From an uncultured Clostridia bacterium (GTDB taxonomy: Bacteria; Bacillota; Clostridia; UMGS1810), in assembly GCA_934463165.1 (NCBI GenBank), contig CAKSJG010000012.1:9000-72999 (forward strand): 64,000 bases of DNA, in the 5' to 3' direction. The notes beneath the pieces were generated by a model. That model saw only the letters and a program-made list of their open reading frames with translations. It was not told the DNA's origin and searched no databases. This document shows positions 8,434 to 18,500 of this stretch, piece after piece; position 1 is the first letter of the stretch; each line of letters begins with the position of its first letter. The translations under genes and the position numbers were made by a program.

Positions 8434-11400
8434 TTATTTTTCTTTAATTTCAAACACGGGTGATTTAAGTATGCCTGCGCTCTCAAAATCATATTCATAT
8501 GACCACTCTTCGCCTTTGGTATACCAGCTGCTCGGGTCAAACCATGTAAAGTAACCGCAGTTATGCAGCTGACCGAACGTGTTGATTCTTGTGCCGAAGA
8601 GAGTGAATTCTATTTTGTGTCTGCCATTTTTGAGGTCTTTAAACTCCGTGATGTACGGCGCGAATGCCGAAATTTTCATCGGGCAGCCGTCTACGCTCAC
8701 ACCGACAACTGCGCCTCTGTATCTGCTTGTCTTTATCTTAAGATCACAGTCGGGCACATCAAGCTCTGTTTCATAAACAACGTTTCCGCCGTAGAACGGC
8801 ATGCCGTTTGAGGAAAGCTCTCCGAAATGAATTTTATCGGACGGCTCTTTGATTAAAACATCGCATCCATTTACGGCTACATCAAAATCTCCGAGGAGGA
8901 AATAATTCTCAACGCTTATTCTCTTTGAAATCGGAGCGGTGATCTCGATTATGTTTTCACCTTTCTCTATAGCGCCGACGCTGTATTTCTTAATGCTTTC
9001 GTCAACATAATATCCTACAGGTTCAAGCGCAATGTCTCTGCCGTTTACCGTCATTTTTTCGGCTTCTTCACCTGCGATGAAGCAGTTTTCAATATCAGCC
9101 TCGCTGTTTACGGTAAACCTGAATGTCAAATGATGCTCTGTATTTTCGCCCTCAATTGCCCACGGCTGAATGTCATAGCCGTCGGCGCGCGGATAATTCC
9201 AGATTTTTCTGCATTTAAGGTCAATGCGAAGCATCTCTTCTTTCGGCATAAATTCGCCGCCGTCAACACTGTACTCCGGCATGTCGAGAACAACAACGTT
9301 GTCCTCGCATCTTCTGCAGCTTACAGCGTTTTTAATGCTTGTTTCAAATTTATCATCGGAGGATTCCTCCTCAGCTTCGCCGCAGCCTCTGCCCTCTTCA
9401 AGCTTTATCAGCAGGCTGTCCCAAGAATAAACCTTTTTGCAGATATACGTTTTTCCGTTTTCGGTTTTGAAGTTAAGTTTTTCCGTTTTCCCGGTAATTG
9501 TATTGTAAAGCGTCGGTATGTATTCACCGTCTAACGTGAATATGCAATCGTCAAATACCGATACGTCCGTCTGTTTGTTTTCCTTGCAGTGAGCAATAAA
9601 AAGCCATTTTACATCTCCGTCCTGTCTCATTGCATGAATCATGTTATACAGTGTCTTGCCCTCTGTGTTTATAAGCTTAACATTGCGCTCTTCGTCAAGA
9701 GCGTTAAGAATCGATACCTTGTCACAATCGGCATGGATGCTTTTATCATACAGCTTTTTAATCTCTTCGGACTCTTCAAGCTCAACATATTTCGGGCATT
9801 CGCCGACAAATATAAGCTTTCCGCCTTTTTCGGCAAATTTTTTGAGTATATCAAACGTGGTCTTACGTAGGTTAATGCATCCGGGGACTACAACCGTTTT
9901 GTAATTCATGCTGCCGACCGAAAGCTTCTTATCATCCGTAGCTTTATACAATCCCGGAAGCATGGATTCGCTGATAAAATCGAAATCAGCCATGCCGGAG
10001 ATAAGCCACTGCGTTATATTTTGGAAGTTATCGTCAAGCTTTCTTTGAACATCATAGCTCGTGTCGGACGGGCCGAATTTTATCCAGAAGCTTTCTATCG
10101 GGTGAATTACGCCTATATCCACAAGCGGCTTGCCCCTTGTCAGCGCCGTATTTACCCTTGAAAAGTGATTTTCTATGTAGCCGTAGTGATCATACCACGG
10201 TGATTGGTAGCTTATGCTTGCGGGGAAATCCCTCTTTGCCGATCCTTTCATTGATACCCATGCAAGGTGAGGAACTCTTATGCTGACTCCGAGAGCTGCC
10301 TGCCAGTCTCCCTGGAACTTATGACCGCGGAAGTCAAAATCCCAATTTGTAACGCCGTATAGTTCTGAAGTCATTGCTTCTTTATTCATCTGGTGACAAA
10401 CGGACTGAGTTTGTTTTGCCGTGGTAAACTCGGTAGCGTTGCAAAGAATATCTATGCCCGGATATGTAAATCCGCGGTACAGGCGCATTGTCTCGCTCGC
10501 ATAAAGAGTCTGTGAGAAGAGAGTAGCCTCATAAAGCACATGCCCCGTCAGCGCCAGGCCGTATTTTCGGCATCTTTCGCCGTACTGATCAAAAAAGCTT
10601 TCGGCAAATCTTTCGCATACATGGTCATGAAAACCGTATCTTGTGCGCGACGGTCTGCCGTTCGGCAGATCATAAAATATCTCGGGGAGGGTCTCCGTTA
10701 TGTCAATTCCGTATGCCGCCTTAAAGGTATCGGCAAAATCGGTAGTCCACGGAATAGTTGCATCTGCGCGGCTGTCGGCAAACGGAAGAGTTTTTTTGAC
10801 GCCAAAATGAGCTTCATCGGTAAAAATTGCGGGAACGCTCTTGCCGAAGCTTTCGCCTACCGCGTCTTTATATCCGTCAACGGTTATGTCAAGAAACTTT
10901 TTAACCGCGTTTTTATCGAGCGTGTCAACGTATGTCTGATTGTTAAACCAACCCGTTTCATCGGCAGTTTTCACATAGGCATAACGCTTCATACCATCGC
11001 ACTTTTCGCCCTCATTTATTTTTTTATATGACTTAAGAGTTTTGTCACCGTTTAAAACGATGTCATATATACCGATAAGGTACGGAAGCCCCTCTTTGAC
11101 TCCCCTTTCCTTATCGCAAAACTTAACCGGAGTTTCGCTCCACATAAGAGCCTTTTGCCTGAAGGCTTTTGTTTTTGTAACCATGCCGCCCGCAGAGCCC
11201 GATGCCCAACGGTCTTCGTCATAGAGCCATGCAAGCATGTTTTCTTCTTCGGCTTTATCGCGGCATGCCTTTATGAGCTCCATAAATTCCTTTCCGAGAT
11301 ATTCCGTCGCCATGCCGGCTCTCGTATGCATATGGAATCCGCCGAGACCCATTTTTTTGAAGCATTCTATCTGCCTCAGCAGCACTTCTTTTTTAAGAGC

Positions 11401-11499
11401 GCAGTTCCATGCCCAGAACGGTGTGCCTCTGTACTCCGATGTCGGGTTTTCAAAAAGCTTCATGTCAAGCTCTTTGGTATTATTTTTTTTGTAAAGCAC
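8434..11499 (-). CDS. GH106-like glycoside hydrolase (alpha-L-rhamnosidase type)
   Basis: A 1021-residue cytosolic enzyme. The N-terminal catalytic region has FENPTSEYRGTPFWAWN, GGFHMHTRAG and WLYDEDRWASG, blocks typical of the GH106/alpha-L-rhamnosidase-like family. A beta-galactosidase-like fold runs to about 650, followed by beta-sandwich domains of the GH2 sugar-binding type. No signal peptide is present, so imported oligosaccharides are the likely substrate. The GTG start has a GAGGG ribosome site; an in-frame ATG 12 codons later is an alternative. It lies 31 bases after the 367-residue BNR protein and is probably co-transcribed with it. Rhamnose as the exact substrate is inferred. Confidence 0.75.
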   Translation of the reverse strand: MLYKKNNTKELDMKLFENPTSEYRGTPFWAWNCALKKEVLLRQIECFKKMGLGGFHMHTRAGMATEYLGKEFMELIKACRDKAEEENMLAWLYDEDRWASGSAGGMVTKTKAFRQKALMWSETPVKFCDKERGVKEGLPYLIGIYDIVLNGDKTLKSYKKINEGEKCDGMKRYAYVKTADETGWFNNQTYVDTLDKNAVKKFLDITVDGYKDAVGESFGKSVPAIFTDEAHFGVKKTLPFADSRADATIPWTTDFADTFKAAYGIDITETLPEIFYDLPNGRPSRTRYGFHDHVCERFAESFFDQYGERCRKYGLALTGHVLYEATLFSQTLYASETMRLYRGFTYPGIDILCNATEFTTAKQTQSVCHQMNKEAMTSELYGVTNWDFDFRGHKFQGDWQAALGVSIRVPHLAWVSMKGSAKRDFPASISYQSPWYDHYGYIENHFSRVNTALTRGKPLVDIGVIHPIESFWIKFGPSDTSYDVQRKLDDNFQNITQWLISGMADFDFISESMLPGLYKATDDKKLSVGSMNYKTVVVPGCINLRKTTFDILKKFAEKGGKLIFVGECPKYVELEESEEIKKLYDKSIHADCDKVSILNALDEERNVKLINTEGKTLYNMIHAMRQDGDVKWLFIAHCKENKQTDVSVFDDCIFTLDGEYIPTLYNTITGKTEKLNFKTENGKTYICKKVYSWDSLLIKLEEGRGCGEAEEESSDDKFETSIKNAVSCRRCEDNVVVLDMPEYSVDGGEFMPKEEMLRIDLKCRKIWNYPRADGYDIQPWAIEGENTEHHLTFRFTVNSEADIENCFIAGEEAEKMTVNGRDIALEPVGYYVDESIKKYSVGAIEKGENIIEITAPISKRISVENYFLLGDFDVAVNGCDVLIKEPSDKIHFGELSSNGMPFYGGNVVYETELDVPDCDLKIKTSRYRGAVVGVSVDGCPMKISAFAPYITEFKDLKNGRHKIEFTLFGTRINTFGQLHNCGYFTWFDPSSWYTKGEEWSYEYDFESAGILKSPVFEIKEK

Positions 11500-11530
11500 A
11501 TTTATCCCTCATTTTTCGTTTTAAAGTATT

Positions 11531-12634
11531 TTACCTCGGTCGGCTTATCACGCCGATTTCAAAATCGGTCTTTCCGTTTAATATATCTTCCTCGGTAAAC
11601 GAAGTAAAAAGTATCTCTGCCGCTCTTTGTCTTTCGCGATCATATACAAGATAAATTTTTTCGCCGTATATATCGGCATCGGGGTAAGAAAGCTCCCCTC
11701 TGCCGTCGATAAGACATTTGTATTTCCAGCTCTTTCCGTCATCGTCGGAAAGATACGCGCTCATGTTTCGGCGCGCACTGCGCGAATCGTTATTTATCAT
11801 AAGAACTCTGCCGGACGGCAGCTTTGATATGAAAAATCTTGTGTCGGGATTATCCGTTCCCGAAAGTGCGGCGGGCGTCCATGTGATTCCGCCGTCATAA
11901 GACGCGGATTCGGCAAGCTCACCGACGTTTGTGCGCGCAAGCATCCGCACGCTGCCGTCATCTCTTTCGTATGCCATGGTTTCGTCAAACAGTGTGGATA
12001 CCTTTTCGGCTCCGCTGCGGCGAACATATGTTTTGCCGTTATCGTCCGATATGCTGTAAGTGTAATAATTACTCAGCTGATCGTAATTAAAATTGATCCA
12101 TCTGCCGTTTTTCAAAACAAGCGGCTTGCAGCGTAGAAAGCCCGTGTCAATGCATTTCGGCTCAGAAAAAACAAGAGTATCCGCATCGGGCTCTTCACAA
12201 ATGCTGAGCCATTCCGTGTGTCTGCAATCGTTAAAAACGAAACCGTCTCTTTTGACAAACGGCTGTCCGCTGCGCGGCGGCTCGTATTTGTCATTTTCCG
12301 AAAGTACATTATTTTGCACCCAAAACATAAAAAGTCTGCCGTCGGGCGCCGTCCAGAGCTGAATATCAAGGCATTGCACCATTTTTTCTCTGCTGCTTTC
12401 GATAACCAAAAGCGGTTTTGACCATGTAGCGCCCATATCATCACTTTTTACCAGGATGTTGTAATTTTCTATATGCGGCTCTGCATCGCCGCCCGAATAC
12501 CAGCCTGCAAAAATCCTGCCGCCTTTTGTTATTGCAATTGTCGGGCAGCCCTGAAATTTGCGTATGCTTTCATCGAATTTTTTGTCTGCAGGGTTATATG
12601 TTATTCTGCAGGTTTCTTTTTTTGCGTTATCCAT
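11531..12634 (-). CDS. Sialidase-fold (BNR repeat) protein, 367 aa
   Basis: A compact beta-propeller protein related to exo-sialidases. Asp-box motifs are SDDMGATW, SDDNGKTY, SYDGGITW and SDDDGKSW. The N-terminal blocks QGCPTIAITKGGRIFAGWYSGG and, near the end, DADIYGEKIYLVYDRER match the sialidase-family exo-alpha-sialidases of Firmicutes glycan loci. No signal peptide is present. It is not close in length or layout to the 586-residue BNR protein at 5434, so the two are probably not recent duplicates. A -10-like TATAAT lies within the end of the upstream repeat, which might therefore supply the promoter. Confidence 0.75.
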   Translation of the reverse strand: MDNAKKETCRITYNPADKKFDESIRKFQGCPTIAITKGGRIFAGWYSGGDAEPHIENYNILVKSDDMGATWSKPLLVIESSREKMVQCLDIQLWTAPDGRLFMFWVQNNVLSENDKYEPPRSGQPFVKRDGFVFNDCRHTEWLSICEEPDADTLVFSEPKCIDTGFLRCKPLVLKNGRWINFNYDQLSNYYTYSISDDNGKTYVRRSGAEKVSTLFDETMAYERDDGSVRMLARTNVGELAESASYDGGITWTPAALSGTDNPDTRFFISKLPSGRVLMINNDSRSARRNMSAYLSDDDGKSWKYKCLIDGRGELSYPDADIYGEKIYLVYDRERQRAAEILFTSFTEEDILNGKTDFEIGVISRPR

Positions 12635-12655
12635 ATATATAATCTGAAGAGCCTT

Positions 12656-12973
12656 TCTTTCTTGCGTTTAATTATATTATTTTGTCTGTTTTATGCAGCG
12701 GAACGGTGTGGTCACCGCTCCCTACACAGTCATTGCAAGTTTGCAATAAAATTTAAACAGAATGTTATTACAATTTTTCGTTTAAACAAAATTGTAAATT
12801 GAAAATATACCTATAAATTTATTTGTAGGAAACGGTGCCCACACCGTTCCGCTTGCGCATTATAAACACAATATATTAATATTATGCAAGGAACACGCAG
12901 CTACGTGTCCGTAGGGGCGGATAGCATCCGCCAGCCTGTTTACGTCTGTCTTTTCGGGCGGATATCAACCGCC
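12656..12973 (+). repeat. Composite F2-F3 intergenic repeat, copy B
   Basis: Order: TTTCTTGCGTTTAAT end, then the F2 unit with its two GGAACGGTG hairpins (12698-12852), a linker containing TGCAAGGAAC, then the F3 unit (12911-12973) with CGTAGGGGCGGATAGCATCC and CGGGCGGATATCAACCGCC. The same order, end sequence and linker occur in reverse at 51594-51964. The last nine bases overlap the stop codon and final codons of the SLH protein gene. It fills the gene-free stretch 12635-12964. Confidence 0.8.
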
Positions 12974-15514
12974 GTTTCTCAATATAAACATCTCCTGGCA
13001 AACAAGATTTCTTGCTCTTGCAACCACGTGATCGTCTTCTCTTATATCATCAATACTGCCGACGCTGAAATCCTTGTGCACCGCATCGTAAATATAGACC
13101 TTTTTAAGAGATGAAATCGAGAAAGCTGCCGAATTCGCAGCGTCATATCTGATAACAATTTTTTTCTCGTCCGTATCACAGTTGGTTACATAACCGGTTA
13201 TATATGTTTTAAGGTTATATACTCCGTTTTTCAGAGCGTAATCCGAATCAACCGACGCTCTTTTATCGATGTAGTCGATCTCGCCTTTGTTGTTGCAGCC
13301 GAAGATTATAACGTCTCCGCTTTTCAGAGTTTTTATATCTTTTACCGGAGAACTGTCACGCAGCGACACAGGCATGGTCAGCTTTAAGCCGCGCAGATAA
13401 CCCTCAAGTGCCGGACATGTATCGTCGTTACTCAGCATTTCGCCGCTTGAATTTCTGACAAGCATCATATCCGACAGAGCTGACGCGTTATAGTCATAAA
13501 TAACAAGCACCGGCGCAGTGCGCACACCGTTTACATTGTAAGCTTTAAAGCTGTAGGTTTCGCCGTCTTCTATGTCAGATATTGATTTCATCATGACATT
13601 ATCCTCGTCAAGACTTGCTGCATCGGAAGACACGGCAAATATTTTCGTACCTGCTCCTATGGTGATAAGACCGTTGAAAGAGTAAGCACTTGTTCTGAAT
13701 ATCTGACTGCTTTCCACCGAAAGCCTGAATATGTCTTTTTGTATTGCGTCGGCTTCGCCGTCCGATCCGGACGGGATATTTTCCGCGATTTCGATTGCGG
13801 TGATTTTGCCGTCGTTATTTACAAGGTAGCGTATAAGCTGGCAGTAATCGTCGGGAGTTGCACCGAGGCTGTCCTTTGCAGCCGAAGCCGTCACGGTTTT
13901 GCCGTTCAGCTTGATTTTATCATTCATCACAAGGGTTACCCAATGGCTGTTTTCGGTAAATATTCTGCACACTACATCTCCGAGGCCCTCTGTCTTAATG
14001 CCTGTCAGATAGCCGTATACAATATCGCTCGTGTAATCTGTATACACAATCCTGCCGCGGGCATCGATATAAAATACACCCTCGGTCTTTAATTTTATCA
14101 TGCTTTTAAGCGACGGCTTTATTTCATATTCCTCATCGTCAATGCTTATCTTATTGTCGGATGCGGAAACTGCGGTTACTCTGCCCGATACCTTTTTGTC
14201 CGACAAAAGCGCGGTCTTAATCGGTTTTTTCGAGGTTTCGGATTCGGCATACAAAATTATCTGTCCGCTCTTAATATCTTCAAAAGTCTTTGTTTCTTCG
14301 TTATTTTTAATGACTGCATAATAATCCTCGCTGTTTTCATCAAGCTCAATTATCACACCCTGCTTTGTTCTCACGCTTTTTGTCACGGCGGAAACATTCT
14401 GCACCGCATACGGTTCATAGTTCATGACCTTTACTACGTCATACACGGAGTCGCCGTCGTTATCTATAAGCGTTACCGTGCCGTATTCCGGCATAAGCCT
14501 TTTAGCGGTGAGCTCTGCCATTTTTCCGTTATAGATCATTGTTGCGTTTCCGTCGATTTTTGCCGTGCGGACTTTATCCGCTGAAACGTATGTTATTTCC
14601 GTTTTATCGGCAGAGCTTATATCGTCTTCGTCGAGCACGGTAATGCGGTTGTCATCATCTTTAAGAGTGATATACATAAGCTTTGGTCTTTTAACCTTGC
14701 CGTCGTCCATGTAATATATCTCTGTGTTCATGCCGAGAAAGTCCGCCGCACCTGTCGCGCCGATGTCATATTCTACATCGCCGATTATAACTCTTCCGGG
14801 CTCTACATCACTGTCTGCCGACATCAGATCGGTATATTCGTTCGCTTCGACAATACCGTCGGTCTTATATATCGAATATCTCTCCGAAAGTATTGTGCTG
14901 TCGTCTTTTATGTAATACTTATTGCTCTCCGACACATCGGCAACGCATATGTTCGCGTCAAGCGCATTTTCAATAAGAATCATTGCGTCGTTCCACGTAA
15001 GCGCCGTACCGCTTTCACTTCCCATACCGCTGAAAAGCTTTGCTTTTATTGCGGCATTTATATATCCTCCGGGATACCCGCCGCCTGCCTCTGCAACGGG
15101 CTTATACCCTATTGCACATACGGTAAGCTTTATTGCTTCGGCAAACGAAATTGTGCTTTCGGGATAAAAATTCCCGTCGCCGTTTCCGTTTACAAATCCC
15201 ATTGCATAAGCCGCGAGGATGTATTTTCCATCGTCGGATGTCGGGTTGACATCGCCGAACACGTTATCCGCTTTGTATACATCGGCCGCATCGCCGCAAA
15301 GCTTCATTACAGACCTCGTAAAAGCGCCGCGCGTTATTTCCGCATTATCGGCATAGCCCTCGCTGCCGTCAAATATTCCGAGGGCAACAAGCTTTTCAAA
15401 AATTGCCCCTCCTCTGCCCGTTTCGGCTTCCGATGCCAGCGCCGCTGCCGGCAGAGCTAATGAAGAGATCAACAGTCCTATGGCTATAATTCCTGAAATT
15501 ATTTTATTTATCAA
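12965..15514 (-). CDS. Secreted SLH-domain surface protein (849 aa)
   Basis: A cell-surface protein anchored non-covalently through S-layer-homology domains. A clear signal peptide (MINKIISGIIAIGLLISSLA, cleavage near ALAS-EAE) precedes SLH modules at about 35-200, with the ITRGAFTRSVMKL and ISFAEAIKLTV blocks. The remaining 650 residues are repetitive beta-rich sequence with no family I can name; they may be a stalk or binding region. It is the last gene of the PL8 operon, 14 bases after the 1299-residue protein. The final residues RNGG and the stop codon come from the neighbouring F3 repeat. Confidence 0.85.
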   Translation of the reverse strand: MINKIISGIIAIGLLISSLALPAAALASEAETGRGGAIFEKLVALGIFDGSEGYADNAEITRGAFTRSVMKLCGDAADVYKADNVFGDVNPTSDDGKYILAAYAMGFVNGNGDGNFYPESTISFAEAIKLTVCAIGYKPVAEAGGGYPGGYINAAIKAKLFSGMGSESGTALTWNDAMILIENALDANICVADVSESNKYYIKDDSTILSERYSIYKTDGIVEANEYTDLMSADSDVEPGRVIIGDVEYDIGATGAADFLGMNTEIYYMDDGKVKRPKLMYITLKDDDNRITVLDEDDISSADKTEITYVSADKVRTAKIDGNATMIYNGKMAELTAKRLMPEYGTVTLIDNDGDSVYDVVKVMNYEPYAVQNVSAVTKSVRTKQGVIIELDENSEDYYAVIKNNEETKTFEDIKSGQIILYAESETSKKPIKTALLSDKKVSGRVTAVSASDNKISIDDEEYEIKPSLKSMIKLKTEGVFYIDARGRIVYTDYTSDIVYGYLTGIKTEGLGDVVCRIFTENSHWVTLVMNDKIKLNGKTVTASAAKDSLGATPDDYCQLIRYLVNNDGKITAIEIAENIPSGSDGEADAIQKDIFRLSVESSQIFRTSAYSFNGLITIGAGTKIFAVSSDAASLDEDNVMMKSISDIEDGETYSFKAYNVNGVRTAPVLVIYDYNASALSDMMLVRNSSGEMLSNDDTCPALEGYLRGLKLTMPVSLRDSSPVKDIKTLKSGDVIIFGCNNKGEIDYIDKRASVDSDYALKNGVYNLKTYITGYVTNCDTDEKKIVIRYDAANSAAFSISSLKKVYIYDAVHKDFSVGSIDDIREDDHVVARARNLVCQEMFILRNGG

Positions 15515-15528
15515 TTCTTATGCCCTCC

Positions 15529-18500
15529 TCATCCTACTGTTTCCATTAACTCTGCAATCACCTTTGCCGCCTGGGCACGGGTGCAGTTTTCAAGCGGTCT
15601 GAAGCTTCCGTCTTCAAATCCGTTTATTATGCCCGCTCCTTGCACAATTCTGAGCGGCTGCACCGCATAATCCGAAATCATATCCGCATCGGTAAAGCTC
15701 TTTACATCGGACGGAGTATTCAGCCAAATGTTCATTGCATTAAATGTGCGGTAAATTATAACTGCCATGTCCTGCCTTGTTATTGACTTTCCGACTCCGA
15801 AATTGCCGTTTTCGTCGCCAATGATTATGTTTTTCTGTTTTGCCGCGGTGATATACGGTTCATACCATGCGCCGCCTGCCGCATCGGCAAAGCCGCTGCC
15901 GCCCTGCTGCGGTGTGATATTGAATGCACCGATTATCATCTTGACAAATTCTTCTCTCGTAACCGTATCGTTCGGGCGGAATTTTTTATCGGCCGAGGGT
16001 GAAATTATGTTTTTGTTATACAGCTTCATTATGCTGTCTTTCGCCCATGCAAGATGTGATATATCGTCAAACACATCAGATTCCGTGCCGTTTGCATCCG
16101 GTTTTGTGACGGGGGTTATGCCCATTGTATCGCTTTTGGTTTTATTGCCGCCGCCAACGGATCCGCCGCCGGAGCTTCCCGAGCCGCCGGATTGAGAGTA
16201 ATATTTTTTGTATGCTGCAATTTCATCGGAGAATACTTCTCTGAGTGATGCAAAACCGCTGACCGGGAAATGCTTTGTTATTTCCATGTTTATCTTATTG
16301 CGGCTTTTTTCCGAAAGGCTTGCGTAATATCCGTAGTCGGAATTATCTCCGAGGATAAGAGCCTTGTTTTTCGCCAGAAATTCGCTGAGACCTGCCCATG
16401 ATTTTGAATTGAGCTCATCTAAAGTCTTTGTGATTTTATCCATCATGGCAATCACATCGGCATAGCTCTCATAGCGGCGCTGCTCATAGAGAGATGCTGC
16501 CATGTTCTTTATGCCTTCGCTGCCGAGCTCATCGAGCTCAAAGGCTTTTTTGTTGTCATTCAAAACTTTGACAATATCGTCCGTATTGTCGGCTGTATTT
16601 ATTATTTCAAGAATTTCCGCTCTGGTATCGGAATCAAAATATGTCACGTTGGCATATACCGATTCCGCTCCGTTTGAATGAACACCGACGGTGTATATTC
16701 CGCTTTTATGCGTTTCGCCGAATGTGTAATAATATAAATATCTGCCCTCGGAGTCCGCATATATCGGAGCTGTGAGCACAAGGTCGTTATTTTCGGATCT
16801 TATTTCGATCACAACAGGGTCATAGCCCCTGCTTGTTCCGCTTATCTTAAGATTCATGACGTTAAGCTCCGGCTTATCAAGGCCGATGCCGTATTCCGCC
16901 TGCATCGATGCTGTGTAAATCTTGCGGGCTGCCGGTGAATCCGTGCCGATTACAGCGTAATCGGGGCGAAGAAGAGTCATGTCATCGGCGTTTTCGGCAA
17001 CAAATGCCTTTACGCTCACGGTTTTATCATCTCTTATGACAGAGGCGGAAAGCTCGCCGGCTCCCTCGCCGAAGGTCTTTATGTCATAAGCAGTATCGGT
17101 CATGTTGCCGTAGCCGTCATATCGGCATACGATAAGTGCCGCTGATTTTTCCGACTGCGAATAATTGTAAACATCGCTTTTGACGGTTATCTCCGTATCG
17201 GCATCGGGCAGTGAATCCGTTACACTGCCGCCCGACGAAAATACCGGCTTCCCGACTTCAAGGTCTGCCTTTCTCGTTTTAAAGGTATATTCAGCCGCCT
17301 CCGATAACTGCTGACCGTTTTCATCATAAATGCCCGTGCTTATTTTCAGGCAATACTCCGTATCGGGCTCAAGAGCTTCAAGTGCCGATACCGTCATACG
17401 GCTGCCGGAGCATGTGACAAGCACATCCGCATTTTCGCCGTCCGACGCTCTCTCAAGAGTTACGGCGCCGTCCTCCGCATAAGCGAGATTATTTGTGAAT
17501 GCAAGCTCTATGCGTGTGTCTTTTGCGGGGATGTTACCGTAGTTATTCGGGAATCCGCTGCCGACATACACAAAGTTATTCGGAGCTTCTTTTGAAAACC
17601 ACATCATATCCACATAAGCATAGTTATCATTCTGCGTCCAGGCGGGAACAGAGCCCGTCCAGCCGTTCACCTCAAGACTTACACGATATATGCCGTAATC
17701 AAGGCTTGAGCCGTCTTTACCGTTTGCAAAATCCGCAATCGGAACACTGACAAGCTTCCAGCCTGTCCAGTCCATAGGTAATTTATACATATAGTAAAAC
17801 ATACCGCTGACATCGGAATCGGAATTTCCCGTTCTGAGAATCCATATGATATTGCTTATTCTGTTTGCATCATTTCTTTTTACCTCGGGATTGTATATCC
17901 ATGCATTTATGTAGCTGTAATCGGTTGCACGGAGCTTTTTATCGGCATCGTTTGTATAGAAAAAGCTGAACATTTTGTTTATTGTTCCCCAGGTCAGCTT
18001 TGCATTATCCTTGTTTCTTCTGTTATTCTCATTGCTGTGCAGAAGATTTGACGATGATTCTATCGAGCTTTCGTCGGTATATTCCCATATAACACCGCTT
18101 TGCTCCGACTGCTTTACCGTCTTAAACGAAATGCTTCTCGCGCCCGTAATCGGATTGCCGTTAACATCACGGAATTTGCCGTCAAACTCTATTGTGTATT
18201 CGCCGTTCGGTTCAAGATCGCCGTTCATTTTAATATATACTGAGTTTTCATCTGCTTCTATACTATAGCCGTCATAAAGCTTTATGCCGTTTAAAAGAAC
18301 TGACACACCCGCGCTGAGATCGGCTCCGTCAATGGGATTGTTAAAGGTTATTTTAACCGTTCTTTCGCCGCCGAGATCAAGCGGAACATTCTCCGCGCCG
18401 TTTTGCACGGTTGAATCGGTTATCTTAAAAAACTTGCTCGGGGCATCAACCGTAAAGTTTGCTTCATATTCCCCGCCGAGGATGTTGCCGTATATGTCAT

